DNA of 64,000 nucleotides from Haemonchus contortus (taxonomy: Eukaryota > Nematoda > Chromadorea > Rhabditida > Trichostrongylidae): assembly GCA_000469685.2 (NCBI GenBank), contig LS997563.1:4785281-4849280 (forward strand), read 5' to 3'. The notes beneath the pieces are model-generated. The model ran no database searches and had not been told where the DNA came from. It was given only the letters and a program-made list of their open reading frames with translations. Below, piece by piece: positions 1 through 18,400 of the stretch (positions are counted from its first letter, which is position 1; every line of letters starts with the position of its first letter). A program made the position numbers and the translations under genes.

Positions 1-380
1 TGTGATTCCTGATACATTCTGGTGTGTGTGGTTGGTTATGTTTCCGCTTCTGTTGCGATTGAATGAAAAGCAACGGAACAATATTTGTGAATACTGTTCA
101 TTTAGTTGTGTAAACTTGAGTCATAATATTAGATATCCTCTGAAACGGTTGTATTGGTACATGTATAAATATTGCAATTCTTTTCTATCCAGTATAACAA
201 TAACAGCTTGGTTACTGTTAGATACTTTGGGTTATAGTAAGTATCGTAATTTGAGCTGCTACCAGCTGAAGACTCTAGCTCGAATATTTTCTAAGTGAAC
301 TCCTTCATTACAACGTCATGTTACCCTTGTGTGGATTTCTCCGGTCAATGAAGTTATTCTAATATTCACTTACACATAGG
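1..380. other. Upstream intergenic sequence of the KRI1 gene
   Basis: No exon-like segment is visible. An open frame of 98 codons at 2-298 has no recognisable motif, no matching splice signals and an AT-rich composition, so I treat it as chance. The stretch ends in an acceptor-like AG two bases before the KRI1 start. It probably holds the promoter or the tail of an upstream gene outside the window. Confidence 0.5.
378..379 (+). promoter_or_regulatory. Possible trans-splice acceptor of KRI1
   Basis: The sequence ACACATAG|G lies directly before the ATG at 381. An AG this close to a start codon is typical of nematode spliced-leader addition. The polypyrimidine context is weaker here than at the other genes, so the site is a suggestion. 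Confidence 0.45.
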
Positions 381-5890
<5,510 letters not shown>

Positions 5891-6304
5891 TTTGTTTGTT
5901 TGTTAGTTACCAAGTGTACACAGAAAGATACCACATGTATTCTTCGCTTTCTGTTTGCTCACAAATTTGTTAAAGTTGATCTATTTGTTGAAAACATCGT
6001 TGTTAAATTTGTTGTCGAAAAAAGATTCTTCTATGTTTGTCAAACCATGAAACGGTGGTCTGATTCCATGAATATACCGTATTGTGCAAGGTTTCAGTTT
6101 TGCCATTTTGTTTATGTGATCAGTGCACTTACGTTTCAGATTTTCGAACATAGTACTGCCATCAGCTGGGAATTTTCTCTTGATTTCAAAGCAGGTTCGT
6201 TGAAATTTGCAAATTTTCTCTCTAACTTTCCTCTCAAACTAGACCTGAATTCGTATTTTCTTTCCAAGTCGTTGTTGGTTGATTGTTTTAGATTGTTCAG
6301 AAAT
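5891..6304 (+). other. KRI1-ARL1 intercistronic region
   Basis: There are 414 bases between the KRI1 stop and the ARL1 start on the same strand. I see no AATAAA in it. It ends in TTTTAGATTGTTCAG, an acceptor four bases before the ARL1 ATG. The spacing is longer than the usual 100 bp of C. elegans operons but compatible with the looser spacing of other nematodes. Confidence 0.6.
6291..6300 (+). promoter_or_regulatory. Trans-splice acceptor of ARL1
   Basis: GATTGTTCAG lies at the end of a T-rich stretch, four bases before the ATG at 6305. There is no upstream donor or exon in the same frame, so spliced-leader addition is the simplest reading. Confidence 0.6.
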
Positions 6305-7531
6305 ATGGGTGGAGTTCTAAGTTATTTTCGTGGTCTCTTTGGACAGCGTGAGATGCGAATTCTAATTCTGGGCTTGGATGGTGCAGGAAAAACTACTATT
6401 CTATACAGACTGCAGGTATACCCTTGGTTTAGAAGTTCATGTATTGATATCTATGCCTAATTATAAAAAATTAAGGTTGGAGAAGTTGTTACAACTATCC
6501 CAACAATTGGATTCAATGTTGAGCAAGTGGAATACAAGAATCTCAAATTCCAGGTACTTTTCTGCCGTTTTCGCTGAATTTTGTTCCATTATGTGTTGTT
6601 TATGGAACTTGTACTAGATATGTGTAAAAATACAACCTTCGTATTCACATATATTTTCGTGGAGAGATCAAATGAAATGAACACTTTATTTACCCTTTTA
6701 AGTTAATTACTTATACATTAAGTGAACATTTCTCAAAAGAACCAAGAAAACATCTACCTTTCTGCGACCGTTTATTCAACCCCAGTGTTTGATCGAAATC
6801 GCTGACTAGAAGACGAAAAAGATCGTTATCAAGATTTGTTTTTGTAAGTTAAGTTGAGATCCAAATAACCATTCAAATGCCGCTGCTAGTACTGATTTGG
6901 GGTCACCCGATTCACCACCACTGTCCGCTTCTCTTTCTTTTTTTATTTCACTTTTGCTGCATTTTTAAATCGCAAATATGGAATTTCTACAACAACTTCG
7001 ATGGTAATTCTGATTTTCTGGAAAATCTGGCTCATCCTGTATATACCCAGTCAGCGCATCTCATTAAGGTGTGGGATCTTGGTGGACAAACGTCAATCCG
7101 CCCGTACTGGCGATGTTATTATGCAAATACCGACGCCATTATTTACGTTGTCGACTCAGCAGATAGGGACAGGGTAAGTAGCTGGTTCCAAGAAGAGTAA
7201 TTTTGCTTACTGAATTCATTCTTTGCAAAGGTTGGAATATCCCGGCAAGAGTTGGTGGCTATGCTCCAAGAAGATGAACTTCAAGGCGCCATTCTTGCGG
7301 TCCTTGCCAACAAACAGGTTGCTTTTATGGTACCCTACTAGTTTTCAAAGCAATTAAACAAGCTTATAGGATATCCCCAATTGCCTGACGCCTGCCGAGG
7401 TCCACAAAGCACTAGGGCTCGAGGCCTTGCGAAATAGGACGTTCCAGATCTTCAAGACTTCCGCATCAAAAGGAGAAGGCCTCGATGAAGCTATGGAATG
7501 GTTGGCCAACAATTTGCAGCAAAAAAAGTAG
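6305..7531 (+). CDS. arl-1: ARL1, Arf-like small GTPase of the trans-Golgi
   Basis: Exons 6305-6415, 6476-6553, 7069-7173, 7231-7317 and 7370-7531 join in phase 0 at every junction and give 180 aa, the family length. Gly2 (MGG) is the myristoylation site. P-loop GLDGAGKT is at 23-30, DLGGQ at 66-70, NKQD at 125-128, and the SAS of the guanine-binding G5 loop at 158-160. [11 protein letters not shown] and the C-terminal GLDEAMEWL separate ARL1 from ARF1. Arl1-GTP recruits GRIP-domain golgins to the trans-Golgi (family knowledge). It lies 414 bp downstream of KRI1 on the same strand and converges on the DNAJC9 gene. All catalytic motifs are intact, so it should be functional. Confidence 0.96.
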
Positions 7532-8074
7532 TTCTATGAAAGCTTTCGACCAGTTATCAATTGACTGCTTGTACTCCGCATTAGTTACCGGTCTTCATTG
7601 TTTCTCGTGCGTTACTGTGTTCCGAATCGCCAAATTGTCCAATTATGTTCGATCGTTTTTAATTTTAATTTCATTACATGTAATTTATCAGTATCATTAC
7701 GAGAGTATATGAGCAGTTCCATTTTCCTTCGTCAGGGACCGCGCTTATGGCGTGTTAGGCCGATCACTGAGCGCCTTATCTCGCACTTTTGCCTCTATGC
7801 GTAATTATTTCTATTATATATGTTTCTGTGAGCGTTGTCTGTGATTTATTACTAACATTATTTTCTATTATCTCGTAATTCTATAAGAGGTCTTTCTCTT
7901 GGTTGTGTATGATTACTTTATGGGCTGGACAATATGGAAGCGCTTTATGGAAGAAGGTGGTTCAGTAAATATGAAAAGCATGCAGACAATCCATAATCAC
8001 AAAAAATTTCCTTCGTATTGTACAGCAGTATCAAATGGCCGAGATCCCGGTGATCCAATAGAAGCTTGAGGTTC
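7532..8074. other. Convergent 3' region between ARL1 and DNAJC9
   Basis: Both genes end here, 543 bp apart. An AATAAA on the minus strand (7845-7850) may serve DNAJC9; no AATAAA is seen after ARL1. AT-rich, with no further exon visible. Confidence 0.5.
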
Positions 8075-10256
8075 CTATTTTTTTGACCGTTTCGTCTTTG
8101 CGCCATACTTCGCAGCCAGATTATCGAGAAAGGAATCCGCACCGGAAGCGCGTTCAGCTTGTCGTTTGAGAATGAGCTGTTGCAGGTTACCGTCACCTTC
8201 CTAGAGATGATTTGCTCCACTTTGTTCAGGCGGAACAAGGAATATCTCTCTTACAAGAAAAACAATCCAACAACACACCTTCGCTTTAATCTCCTTTAGT
8301 GCTTGTTCTGCTTCAACAACCTCTTTCTCAGCCTTTTTTCTTCGCTTGTTTGTATTAATCTGAAAAACATTGACATTAAGGGGTAAAACGAGAATGCTAT
8401 GTACACAGTTAGCTGTCAAAGCTTATTGCATGGCAATTGTCAATTCAATTTAACGTCACCTTATTTGTTGAAGATTTATATTTGCCAGTTTCCTTCAAGA
8501 CGCCTTCACTGATTTTCTTGTCAATGATTGCCTGAAACATTACTAGTAAGGAAAAGATACGAACAATTTCATCGTCAACTGCTAAATGGGTAAGTTATCA
8601 GCATAAATACACAAGCCACACCAGAAGGCATGCAAATTTTCTACAAAAAACTCATTGCTGATTACTAAGGAGGACACGAAAGGTGTGACGGGCGTTTCAC
8701 GAGAGTCGGATAAAGCCTCAAACTTAGAGACCCGCACAGAAAGACCTCCAAACCCGAATAAGATAGGCATGGACCTCCGACAAACTACTTTCCCTTTATG
8801 TAAAACATTGAGCAAGGTTCAGGCATGACCTGCGTGGAATCATTCACTTCACGACTCCAACAATATGTACTAGGGCGTCAACGTCGTTGTCTCTGTCTTG
8901 TGAAAGAGCTCCAGAGTTGAGAACGCTACCATTTCCTTCTTCGCTTCTAATTAATCGTAAGCATTCTTATCTTTGACCATAAGGTGAACAAACCTTGATC
9001 CTCGGTTCGTCTTCAAATGTAGAACACATAATTGAGTTCATTATCATTGTCATGTCTCCTTTCCACGAGTTGTAGGCCACAACAATATCGTTCTCTTCCT
9101 CTTCGGACCCTTTACGACATTAGCTTCTCCACATGCACAAATAACCGAAAAAGGGTGACATACCTTGGTACTGAGCAGCGAACTTCTTGATGTCTTCGAC
9201 TGTCACTTTCTTGAATACCTGTCTCCAAACATTTATGCTCTCCTCGTCACTCAATACGTTTTCGTCATCAACCACTCCTGAAGTGTGTAAGTCGTAAAAA
9301 ATGTCACTATGCCATGCTAATAGTCAAAAGACTAAAGATGTGATCAATCCAGTTCTGACTACGCCCACAACTTCAGTGTTTTTCTACTCAAAGATGAATA
9401 TATTACGATGTCTGCGAAGCTGGCTCTGCTGGCAGGAAGGCTCAGTTGATCTTAGCGGGATCTGGTGCCTGGACCTGCGCGGATGTTGAGAAGCTCGACA
9501 GTACTTCCAGCTAACATGCTTCTTACTGGTAATTCGTTACCAGAGGAGCCCATCGTAATAAAGACTGACTTTCATTGTCCCAAATCGCTACCGAGCCAAG
9601 GCACCATCCTATCTCCCAGAAACCATGCTTTGAGCTCTTGCTTTCCATTGACACCATTCATGACTTCAGGGATGGTCCCGGCCAAACAGTGGTGCAGGAA
9701 CAAACACTTGGACCTCTTAACTGTTCACAGTTGTCAAGGTAAATGTATTGCAAATAGATATGACGATGGTAATACGGACTGGGAGAAGACCTTGATCCCT
9801 CCCATCGTTTCACACCCCAGTGATTAGCAGAAATGGCCTATATGGAGCCCTTTGGCCCAAAGGCTACTCCATGCTATGGCTCCAAATGTTACATAGTCCT
9901 GTGTTAGTTCTGATTAATCACTACAATACAAATGCGATGAAATAAAAATACCTGACTCGTCGTAAAGGGCCCTTCTCTCTTTGTCGGAAAGAATACTGTA
10001 GATTCTCGTGATTATCTGGAATTTGGCGGTAGCGTCCTTCGTCGCATCTTCAGAGGAATCAGCCTTGTCAGGATGCCATTTCATGGACTGTTTATAGTAA
10101 GCCTTCTTGACTAAAAGAGAAGTAAATCGAGTCAGAGTATTTAACATTCCCAGAAGCAGAAGGCCTACTTTGAGCTACAGTTGCTGTCTTTTCAATTCGT
10201 AGAATTTCATACAAGTCCTCGGTGTTGAAGTATTTCTTACAATCGCTCAGCAACAT
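8075..10256 (-). CDS. dnj-23: DNAJC9-type J-domain co-chaperone
   Basis: Exons on the minus strand: 10169-10256, 9952-10110, 9164-9277, 8994-9109, 8460-8531, 8279-8359, 8075-8200; phases agree and give 251 aa (human DNAJC9 has 260). The J domain opens with LYEILRIEKTATVAQIKKAY, followed by the HPD triad at 42-44, then FQIITRIYSILSDKERRALYDE. The next exons carry the DNAJC9-specific part: FKKVTVEDIKKF, YQGSEEEENDIVVAYNSWKG and EDEPRIK, joined to AIIDKKISEG. The tail is a basic coiled coil ending FLDNLAAKYG. DNAJC9 is a nuclear HSP70 co-chaperone that also holds histone H3-H4 (family knowledge). The 460-bp intron 4 (8532-8993) contains open frames but none joins in phase. The symbol assumes orthology with C. 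elegans dnj-23, recalled, not checked. Confidence 0.9.
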
Positions 10257-10262
10257 CGTTCA

Positions 10263-10270
10263 CTGTGGAA
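10263..10270 (-). promoter_or_regulatory. Trans-splice acceptor of DNAJC9
   Basis: On the minus strand CTTCCACAG|TGAACG is followed by the ATG at 10256. The pyrimidine-rich acceptor without an upstream coding exon fits spliced-leader addition. Confidence 0.6.
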
Positions 10271-11590
10271 GCAGAGATGAAAGTTAATCACCAGAAAACA
10301 TAAGGGGAATGGTGTAGGAGATTATGGAGCGGTTTCCCATAAGTTGATTGGCGCAAAAATTTGAAAAATCGAAATGACACTTGATAAGGGTACATGGAGG
10401 CAAGCAGCTCTGGCTACCTAGAATGGGCAGAAGTACTGCTGTCCAACGATGGGACGAAAACATATGTCTGGCAATAAGCAGAACATAAATTGAGAAACTT
10501 TATTGATTAACAAACGGTTTTTGTCCCACTCGCCACTAAAGTAATCAATAAAATTAGGCGTATAGTTACTGTCGCCGCCATAGTACGCAATTGCACAATT
10601 TTAGCTGCTGCTATAATCTTTAGAGATGGCCTTCGGCATTTTGGGTTCTAATGCCGTTTCAATGATTGTTTTTTTTCAACCCGTAAATCTGTATTTGGGT
10701 AGGTTTTCTGTTCGAGTGGGTGAGTAATTCAGATGATTAGAGTTCCTTACAGACATGTTCCTCCCCAACTAAGTCATGCTTGATCTTCTTTTCGAAATGT
10801 GATCTTGTCTACTTGGAAAAGCGAATAATCTTCAATCCGCTGAACATTGTCTAAAATATACTCACTTTCATGATTAGGACTTCGAGTACACCTTCTTGAT
10901 TCTAAACTAAACATTCCGGTATGACCGATAGGATCACCGTACGATCATTTTGCAATATAAATACTTTGGATAAACGTGACAGAAGCGTAAGAAAAGCTGA
11001 AGTAGACGACTTTTCTTTGGTTTCGAACTTCTGCTCTTCAAGCTAATTCTGAAGTCCATGGGTACAAGGAACGAGCCCTAGGGTTGGGTAAATGTCTCCT
11101 ATGTAGAAACTGCAAGCACTGCTTTATCTATGAGTAAAATTTAAATTCGCTCCTCATGTTTAGGGATTGTAGGCTCACCTCCTGCAACTAAACCACTTCT
11201 TTTTGCCGTTACCTTTTTTGAAGGTTATCCCTAAGATAAGTGTAAGGGTTGTGCGGTTGTGCCTAAGGGTTGTGCGTCGAAACGCAGGTACTATAAATGC
11301 GCCAAATGGAGATTAACGTTACGCATCCGTAAGCTTTGGGCATTATTCTGCTTCTTGCATAATGCCGTGATCACATCCTTCAGTTAAGGGATGCAGGAAT
11401 TCCTGGGGAGGGCTTGAAGTAAATGCCTTCATAAGTCTTATTAGTTCGTCTTGTAGATCTATTCTTACTTACAATGATCAGCATGCTAGTCAGCACGTCT
11501 GAATCTATGCTTGCACGAGTTGAAACCCAATTTTTTTCATTCGAAATGGTTGTAAAATTGTGTTAAATAAAACCGTGAATGCATCGGAAA
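10271..11590. other. Divergent upstream region of DNAJC9 and STEEP1
   Basis: About 1.3 kb between two genes transcribed away from each other; it should hold both promoters. The only local structure I see is a short direct repeat of AAGGGTTGTGCG near 11245-11278. No open frame of interest and no transposon ends. Confidence 0.55.
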
Positions 11591-11598
11591 GATTTCAG
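11591..11598 (+). promoter_or_regulatory. Trans-splice acceptor of STEEP1
   Basis: GATTTCAG lies five bases before the ATG at 11604. It is a near-consensus nematode acceptor with no upstream exon. Confidence 0.65.
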
Positions 11599-11603
11599 TC
11601 ACT

Positions 11604-12830
11604 ATGGCTTTAAACGTACTTGGGAACGATGGCGCTCAGGAGATTTCTCACGTCGAAGACGATAAAAATGTAAGGGCATTCCCTGTGTACGACTTTTATC
11701 TGTCTCGTTTTCTCCTGCTTCGTGATTTCACGGTGATGTTAGCTATTTATAGGGAGAGTCGCGGTTGGTAGATATTGATGATCGAGAAGAATACTTTGTG
11801 AAACCTTTGTACACCTACTATTGCAATTGTGGTCAGGTAAGCTGATAGTTATAAACCAAAGCTCGATAAAGGGGCTATTAAGCCTTATTTTCATATTCAG
11901 ATGGCAATGATTAGCGATTGCCTCCTTATTCGTATGCCTTTACGAAAGCGTGACGGTGCCCGAGTTATCGATCCGGAAAGAACCACTGCGAAGACGTTTT
12001 CTACTCCCGGTGATACGGTTTACGTACAAAGGTACGTCGATCGGTTTTTCGTCGGGTACGTCTATTTCGGTGATGTGTACGGGACATGTACGATCATGAT
12101 TTCGCTTTATCAATCCTGCTTCTAGAGGGATAGTTGCCTTTTCCCAACTTCCACAACTTAAAATCAACTTTCTAGACCAGAGGGATTGGAACAGCAATAT
12201 CGCAAAAATTGCAAAGGTTGCGGTGTTCCCTTATTTTACCAGCATCCATACAACCTAAAGCTGGTTTTCATATTCCGAGAAGCATTGCTTTCTGCTCAGG
12301 AAGTTGGAGGATTCAGTGGAAATAATGAAGAACAACGAGCAAAAAAGGTACTTTTTCATTATCGAGCAGGGTAGAAAGTTAGGTTTTCTTTACTCCTCAT
12401 GAAATAGCAACAGAAACTCGCTTTACCCATTCAAGTCTAGGAACCTTTGGCGTTATCAGCATATGTATTCTATCTGTTCTTTGTATTTTTGTTATGTGTT
12501 CTTCAGATTATTATGAAAAGGAATGTCAAAAATCAAGGAAAAATGGGTTCTGTTACTGTATCTACAATGGAAGGAGAGGAAGAAGAAGAAATCGAGGCGG
12601 TACGGAATCATTTCCAATATTTTTGTGGCAGCAATATGGGAATTTGATAAGTGTTCATGTGGTATAACATATTAAGGCTATTTTTTTAGCGTGAAACTGC
12701 GGAGTCCTACTCGTTGAATGCTCGTATTGTTCGAGATGCCTTGAAAAGGAAAGGAATGATCAAAGATAAATTGCTTGGTCGAGAAATCTCTGGAGGTCCA
12801 CCTACCAAAAAGAGAGGAACACTTCTGTGA
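11604..12830 (+). CDS. STEEP1/CXorf56 (UPF0428) homologue
   Basis: Exons 11604-11669, 11753-11836, 11901-12031, 12176-12347, 12507-12599 and 12690-12830 give 228 aa (human STEEP1 has 222). Family marks: [19 protein letters not shown] (about 31-50), RVIDPERT, the [20 protein letters not shown] block (about 94-113), [29 protein letters not shown] and [20 protein letters not shown]. The pairs CxC (46, 48) and CxxC (106, 109) could bind zinc; that is inference. In mammals STEEP promotes exit of STING from the ER. Nematodes lack the full mammalian STING pathway, so the ancestral role is probably a more general one in membrane trafficking. The fifth donor (GTACGG) and the last acceptor (TTTTTTTAG) are good. 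The final exon ends with a basic tail, TKKRGTLL. Confidence 0.9.
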
Positions 12831-14401
12831 CGCCTTTGTTCCACAACTGCTGTGTATGTTCACTTTTTTCTTTCACCCTTGCGTAAATCCGTTCAAATCC
12901 CTTTCTTAGGCTAGCTGTTCCAAGATATAAGTAGTATCACGCGTGGAAGGTAATGTTTGGTGGGGATGGTCACAAGAATGTGATTTTTCTTGAAATTCTC
13001 TGCGAAGAAAACCTCTAAATGAATTTGTACGATAGTGTAGGAATACCTGCGCTACCTCATTGGTGCTGTGCGGTTTTTTTTCTACTTGGGAAGGTATCCC
13101 CATGATAAGAGTGCTCGGGTATTGACGTAGTAATAGGAAAATGGTTGTTTTTGAAACTTTTGCCGTGCACCATTGCGATCTGCTTATTTTCAGGATATCG
13201 CATTTGTTGGAGCGAATGATGATGATCTCGTTGTTTCGAAAACTTGCTCGATTATTTGTATTGTTTCCGTTGTATGATGTTCCATTTGCTTCTCCATGTA
13301 CAGTTCAGCAGAAAAACGTCTAATTACGGATCGTGTACTGCCTTTTGTCATGCTAACAGCAATTGAAAAGAGTTTATTACAATAAAATATTGGTGGAATA
13401 TTTAGGTGTTCTTTGCTGACATGGCAAAACAATTACTACATGCAAGGGTTGGTTTTTGATGAACCATGGCAGCCCTTCAGATGTGGTGACGTATTCCCTG
13501 AAATCGATTTTAAATTTACAGCGGTAGCGGTATTGTAATTCGACAATAGTTAGAGAAGTACTACGCCCCAGTAGTCGTTTCCGTATGAAAGGAAAGGGGT
13601 ACCTGTGCCCAGCGGTTCGTGGGTGGCACTATTTCCACCCGAATCCCGCAAGCGAGTTTTCGCGACATTTACCATGATCTTCCATTGGGAATTCAAATCG
13701 ATTCCGTCACAGCCCGCGATTGCGATTTGAATGAGCGCGGCACGCCGTTCGTGAAGACAAGCCCATACCCACGGGTCGTGACTGTATCCTCATATTGCAC
13801 CCTTGGGAGCTCGATGATAGTTCTACTCGTTCCCAAGTCGAATTCATAGAGTGTGAGTTATTGCTTCACAAAAAATGACAATTCATTGTTTCCCCAGCAT
13901 CCAATTAACCATAAAACTTCGAAACTAGCAAGTCTCGATTTACATGCATTTGTTTCATGAGTGCGTATCCTAGTCATCATAACTGATATTCATAATGAAT
14001 TAACGGATAAGCTTTGGGGAAAGGCAATGTTAATCCAAAACTGGCATTCATAGTACCGACGCGAACGTCGTCTTTGGTCGCTGACGCCAATGTCGGCGTC
14101 TGCCTAAAACGTCGATCGATATCTTGCAGATCGGTGTTTATTGCTGCATTTAATAATCTATGAGCATTAGAAATGCCTGGGTTTTGCCTGGCTTTTTCTA
14201 CAAGAGTTGACCGGTTAGGGGGAAGGGGGGAGAAGGTGGCTAGGCCTGAGTTAGTGATCTATAGCAACTTTCAAAATGCTAAATCTACAAAGAGAAACGT
14301 GCAGCAGTGAAAGCATCGCCCCAGTCTCCCTTGTATTCGTCTAAAAGGCATCACTTGGAAAGTGGCTCTAACTTTTACCAAGGCGAAATCCTCAGATTGA
14401 C
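12831..14401. other. Intergenic sequence after STEEP1
   Basis: No supported gene. A 76-codon frame at 13619-13849 lies in GC-richer sequence than its neighbours and looks like a repeat fragment, but I cannot name a family. A short GC-rich stretch at 14055-14115 contains small inverted repeats (GACGCC/GGCGTC). Confidence 0.5.
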
Positions 14402-15005
14402 TTAAAGGCACAGTTCACGATAATTCAATAATCGGGATCGTCAGTGGCTTTCCCGCCTCTCGATCAATGTCACGTCATGACGTCAGACGAGTGTCGAGAT
14501 AGTACAGATTGCAACTATTCGTTCTACTATTCGTTCTAGGACCCACACACAATAAGCTGGTTGCCGAGTGATAAGGCGGTGTTTTTCTCCCATTCTTTTT
14601 TCCTCTCTTATTCTTTTTGCTGCCGTGATCCCTTTTTTTTAATTTCCTACTCCTAGAGGCTGAGAAAGGTGAGCTACTTTTGCTGTTAGTAGGTTTTTTT
14701 ACGTATGCTTACAAGTGAAGTGCATTTTTAGTGAATGCATGAATACCATAGTCTGTTATTCGTACCAGGACCCACACGTACGCAGTGGGACACATTGTAT
14801 AGCTCGCCTAAATGCCTCACTCTTCTTCATTTTTCTGGTCTCATTCTCGTCTAGTCGCCTTTTTAACGGTTTTTCAAAGCCTTTTTTCACTTTGGCAACA
14901 CCGATGCACGCAGTTTCTTCACCTCAGTCGTAGTGGTTTCGATCTTGTTTTCCATTTTTCATCATAATCTGGATTACCCAAAATTATCGTGAACTGTGCA
15001 TTTAA
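14402..15005. mobile_element. TTAA-ended inverted-repeat element, copy 1
   Basis: The left end TTAAAGGCACAGTTCACGAT and the reverse complement of the right end (TTAAATGCACAGTTCACGAT) agree at 19 of 20 positions. The 604-bp interior has no transposase frame, so it is a non-autonomous (MITE-type) element. A related motif around ATTCGT.CNAGGACCCACAC occurs twice inside. TTAA at both ends fits a TTAA target duplication, as in piggyBac-type elements, but a TA target cannot be excluded. Confidence 0.85.
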
Positions 15006-15419
15006 CGCGGTATAAAAGCTTCATTTAACCGATCTGAGTTTGTTGACCTCGTAAATCTTAACTTCAATCATAGTAGTCAGTTTGCATTTAGGAGAATTGT
15101 CCTTGTTTTCAGATCAACACTTATTTCGAATGTCAAATGGGCTACCAATTCGTTAAGACTGAATACACTTCCGAGTGAGCACAGTTAGTTAGCGAGCACT
15201 ACGCACCGAACTCGAGACAGCTGACCTAACGTAAGCTTTGGAAGTTTTCGCGATTGAGGAGAGTTTCTTCTTGAATTTCTTTTTTTGTTTTTTTCTATTC
15301 GAATTTCCTTCATTGCTTCCTTCCGCTAATATGGTTTTGGAATTATTTTTGGAGGTCAAAAGCTTGTCACAGTCATAACCCCATACGCCCACGAACTTTA
15401 GAGGAACTTTTGCGAAAGC
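15006..15419. other. Downstream region of catalase A
   Basis: On the minus strand an open frame continues to 15189 in the same frame as the last catalase exon but beyond its stop. It is Lys-rich in the middle and could be an alternative terminal exon, entered through the acceptor CCTCTAAAG. No AATAAA was found close by. Confidence 0.35.
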
Positions 15420-18400
15420 TTATTGCTTTTTCTTTTTCAAAACGAAGTCAGCGCTATTAGTTTTATGATCCCGAGAAAACACACTTACCCTGGTAGAGTT
15501 GTATGCATCAATCTTCTTCCGAAGTTTGTTTCCAAAGTCTGGATGGACCTGAAACATTGATTTGCTCAACAACCTCGTTGAATGACTGTAAAGGATCGTT
15601 AGAAGATATATTAAGTCTATGTAGAACATGCCTTGCGGCATCGCTAAGAGGAACGAAAATTCAAGACGGGAACCCGGTCCCTACAGTAACCTTGAGTTGG
15701 GATTAAATGCAATGGGTGCAGTATTTCATGCTCAATATATTTAATTCCATGGCATGACATTGTTACAATACATAAATCCTCTATCCGTCACATATGCTTT
15801 AGGAAATACCTCAGACAATTACACGGGGCTGATGGAGGGGCTACGGAAGGGCTGTGTTGCATTACGACAACCCCTCCGAGCCAGGACCCAAAACTGGATT
15901 ACTGTAGGAACCGGGTTTCGCGTTGAATCTTCGTTTTGTGCATCTTCACGTTGAATAATAAATCTTTACTTTTTGTTTCTCTAACTTTTCTGCAATCCGT
16001 GGTTCCCTGTTTTTAGGGCCGAATAGGAATTCCTCACCTTTACAAAGTTCTGAATCGCTCGGTCTTGTATGAACTGCTTGCAATCTTTCATTGTTGAAAA
16101 AATGTTCTCTACAAGTCGCTCTCGTTCGTCATTGTTCAGAACCTGGCAAGGAATAAGATCTGTAAGTACTGTACTGTTATCAGTAGGGTCAACTCGAGTA
16201 CCTTCTCCCAGAATAGTCGTGGTTGTTCAAAGTTGTTCTCATCAATTGATTCGTGTCGAGCAACGTCTCCTGTCGTACTCCATCTGCTCTCTACTGACCT
16301 CGGACATTCTACTCCTCCATTGAAACTGTTCGGGAAGTAATTTGGAGCATTGCCTTAAAACACAAGCTTGAAAACTATGCGTGTCTTTTTCAAAAATGGG
16401 AATTTTTGTGATTAGAGATTTTGAAAGGGTGGATTCCGCTGTGAGGATTGATGGTATCAAGATTTCCTCCGTTTCACGGTAGAGCTGGAGAGTTAATTGC
16501 TCACATGAAGACCACTGCTTCAAAGCATACGATCTCCTGGTCAGCACTGGGCCAAATGGTACTGTCAAAGTCACCCTGATTATCGTAACAAGCAGCGCCA
16601 TCTCGTTGAGTGTTGTGAGCTCGAGCACGGAAAGGACAGTTGATCGGCAGCTGGTTGTAATTCGGTCCCAGACGGTGGAAGTGTGTATCTGTGTAGGAGA
16701 ACAGTCGACCTTGGAGCATCTTGTCAGGAGAGAATTCGATTCCAGGAACTACATGAGCGGGAGAGAAGGCAGCTTGCTCTACCTGCAAATAGTTGACGAC
16801 CTAGGTGTCAATAAAAAATGAAGGAAAAAAAGAAAAGAATATGTCCTCCTCAAAAAGGGCTGGTCGAACTTAGTCCTGAACTGACCTCAGCAAAGTAATT
16901 CTTGGGATTTCTGTTGAGTGTCATTGTTCCAACAGGTATCAGTGGAAATTCGGAATGAGGCCAAACCTTGGTGACATCGAATGGGTTCAATCGCCATCTC
17001 TCCGCTTGCTCGAAGGTCATCACCTATAGCCGAGAGATTAAGGTGATTGCGAATAGAGGAAAGGACCTAGGTACCTGAATATGGAGCTTCCATTGCGGGA
17101 AGTCTCCTCTCTCGATTGCATTGTAGAGATCGCGAATTGAGTAATCAGGGTCTTCGCCCGAAAGCCGGGCGGCATCTTCTGCAGAGAGGTTCTTGATCTT
17201 TTGAGCCTAAAATGCAAAAAGACTAATTCCATACTCTCTTGCCATCTATGGAAGTTCTTACTGAGTATTTTTCAAACAAGCAGGATGATGACAATGTGGC
17301 GCAATCCATCTAACCGCGATTCAATGCATATTTCAGTCTGTTTCAGAAGCATTCTATAGTTAGGCCGTCCAATTTCTATCCACAAGCAGAGGAATAAATA
17401 GGGGCGCTGTATGTCTTGGCTACCGTTCATAGGACCGAACTGCGCGACCTGATATCTGTCTCTCCCTCCCCCTCCCCGTTCCGCCAGTTTCCCTGAATAG
17501 CTACTGACATTTGAAGTATTAAAGCGCTGATACGTATGTATAATACCTGACACTTGAAAGTTCAGCAAGGTCCTCAAATAATAAATAAATAATTAAAATA
17601 CCATCACAAGTGGGACGAAATACGAAATTCAGGTTGGCCCACTCGATGCTCTTTCTACGTTCAACCCCTGGTAGTTTTTTTTTTTTGAGAAGAAACTGCA
17701 AGACAAACCTTGAAGTGGAATTTGCAATAAACTGGCTCTCCCTTAGCGTTGACAAGTTTGAAGGTGTGAGAGCCGTAGCCGTTCATGAAGCGGAAACCGT
17801 CGGGCGTTCCTCGATCCGACATCAAGAACATTACCTTAATGGATTGATGAGTCGCGTTGCGAGCGACAGGGACAAATACAAGAACAGACCTGGTGAGTGG
17901 ACTCAGGTCGAAGTCCCCAGAAGTCCCACATCATATCTGGATCTTTCAGATGAGTTTGGGGATTTCGCTTTTGGGTGTGGATGAAGTTCGGGAATTGCAT
18001 AGGATCACGAATGAAGAATATCGGCGTGTTGTTGCCAACCTGAACACAAAGCGAATGTTTTCGTCATTGAGAATTAGAAAGTTAGCGTATTAGGCAAAGT
18101 ACGAATCCGATCGAGGAGTGCTACTTACAATATCCCAATTTCCTTCCTCAGTGTAGAATTTCACAGCAAAACCACGTGGATCACGAGCCGTATCCGCTGA
18201 TCCCGACTCTCCACCTGCAATGGAAAGAAAGCTTGTTGGTGTTTTCCCATGGCCTTACGAAGTATCAGATGGAGTGTAGGGCTTTTTTCTTGGTTCCTAT
18301 TTCACAATTCGAGTGCAGTTCGTGATGAACGAGGGAGTACGAATTGTAGAAGTGGTTTCATAACGTGCTGAACAGCACGGACAGAACTGAAGCTACAAAG

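Noticed and set aside
2..298. 98-codon open frame at the left edge
   Set aside because: No motif, no splice partners, AT-driven composition rich in Tyr, Ser and Leu.
8582..8815. Extra exon in DNAJC9 intron 4
   Set aside because: The exons on either side join in phase and match the family without it; no segment in the intron joins in frame.
17610..17984. 124-codon plus-strand frame across catalase A
   Set aside because: It is the antisense of catalase exons 6 and 7; the same shadow occurs in copies B (25601-25981) and C (38795-39163).
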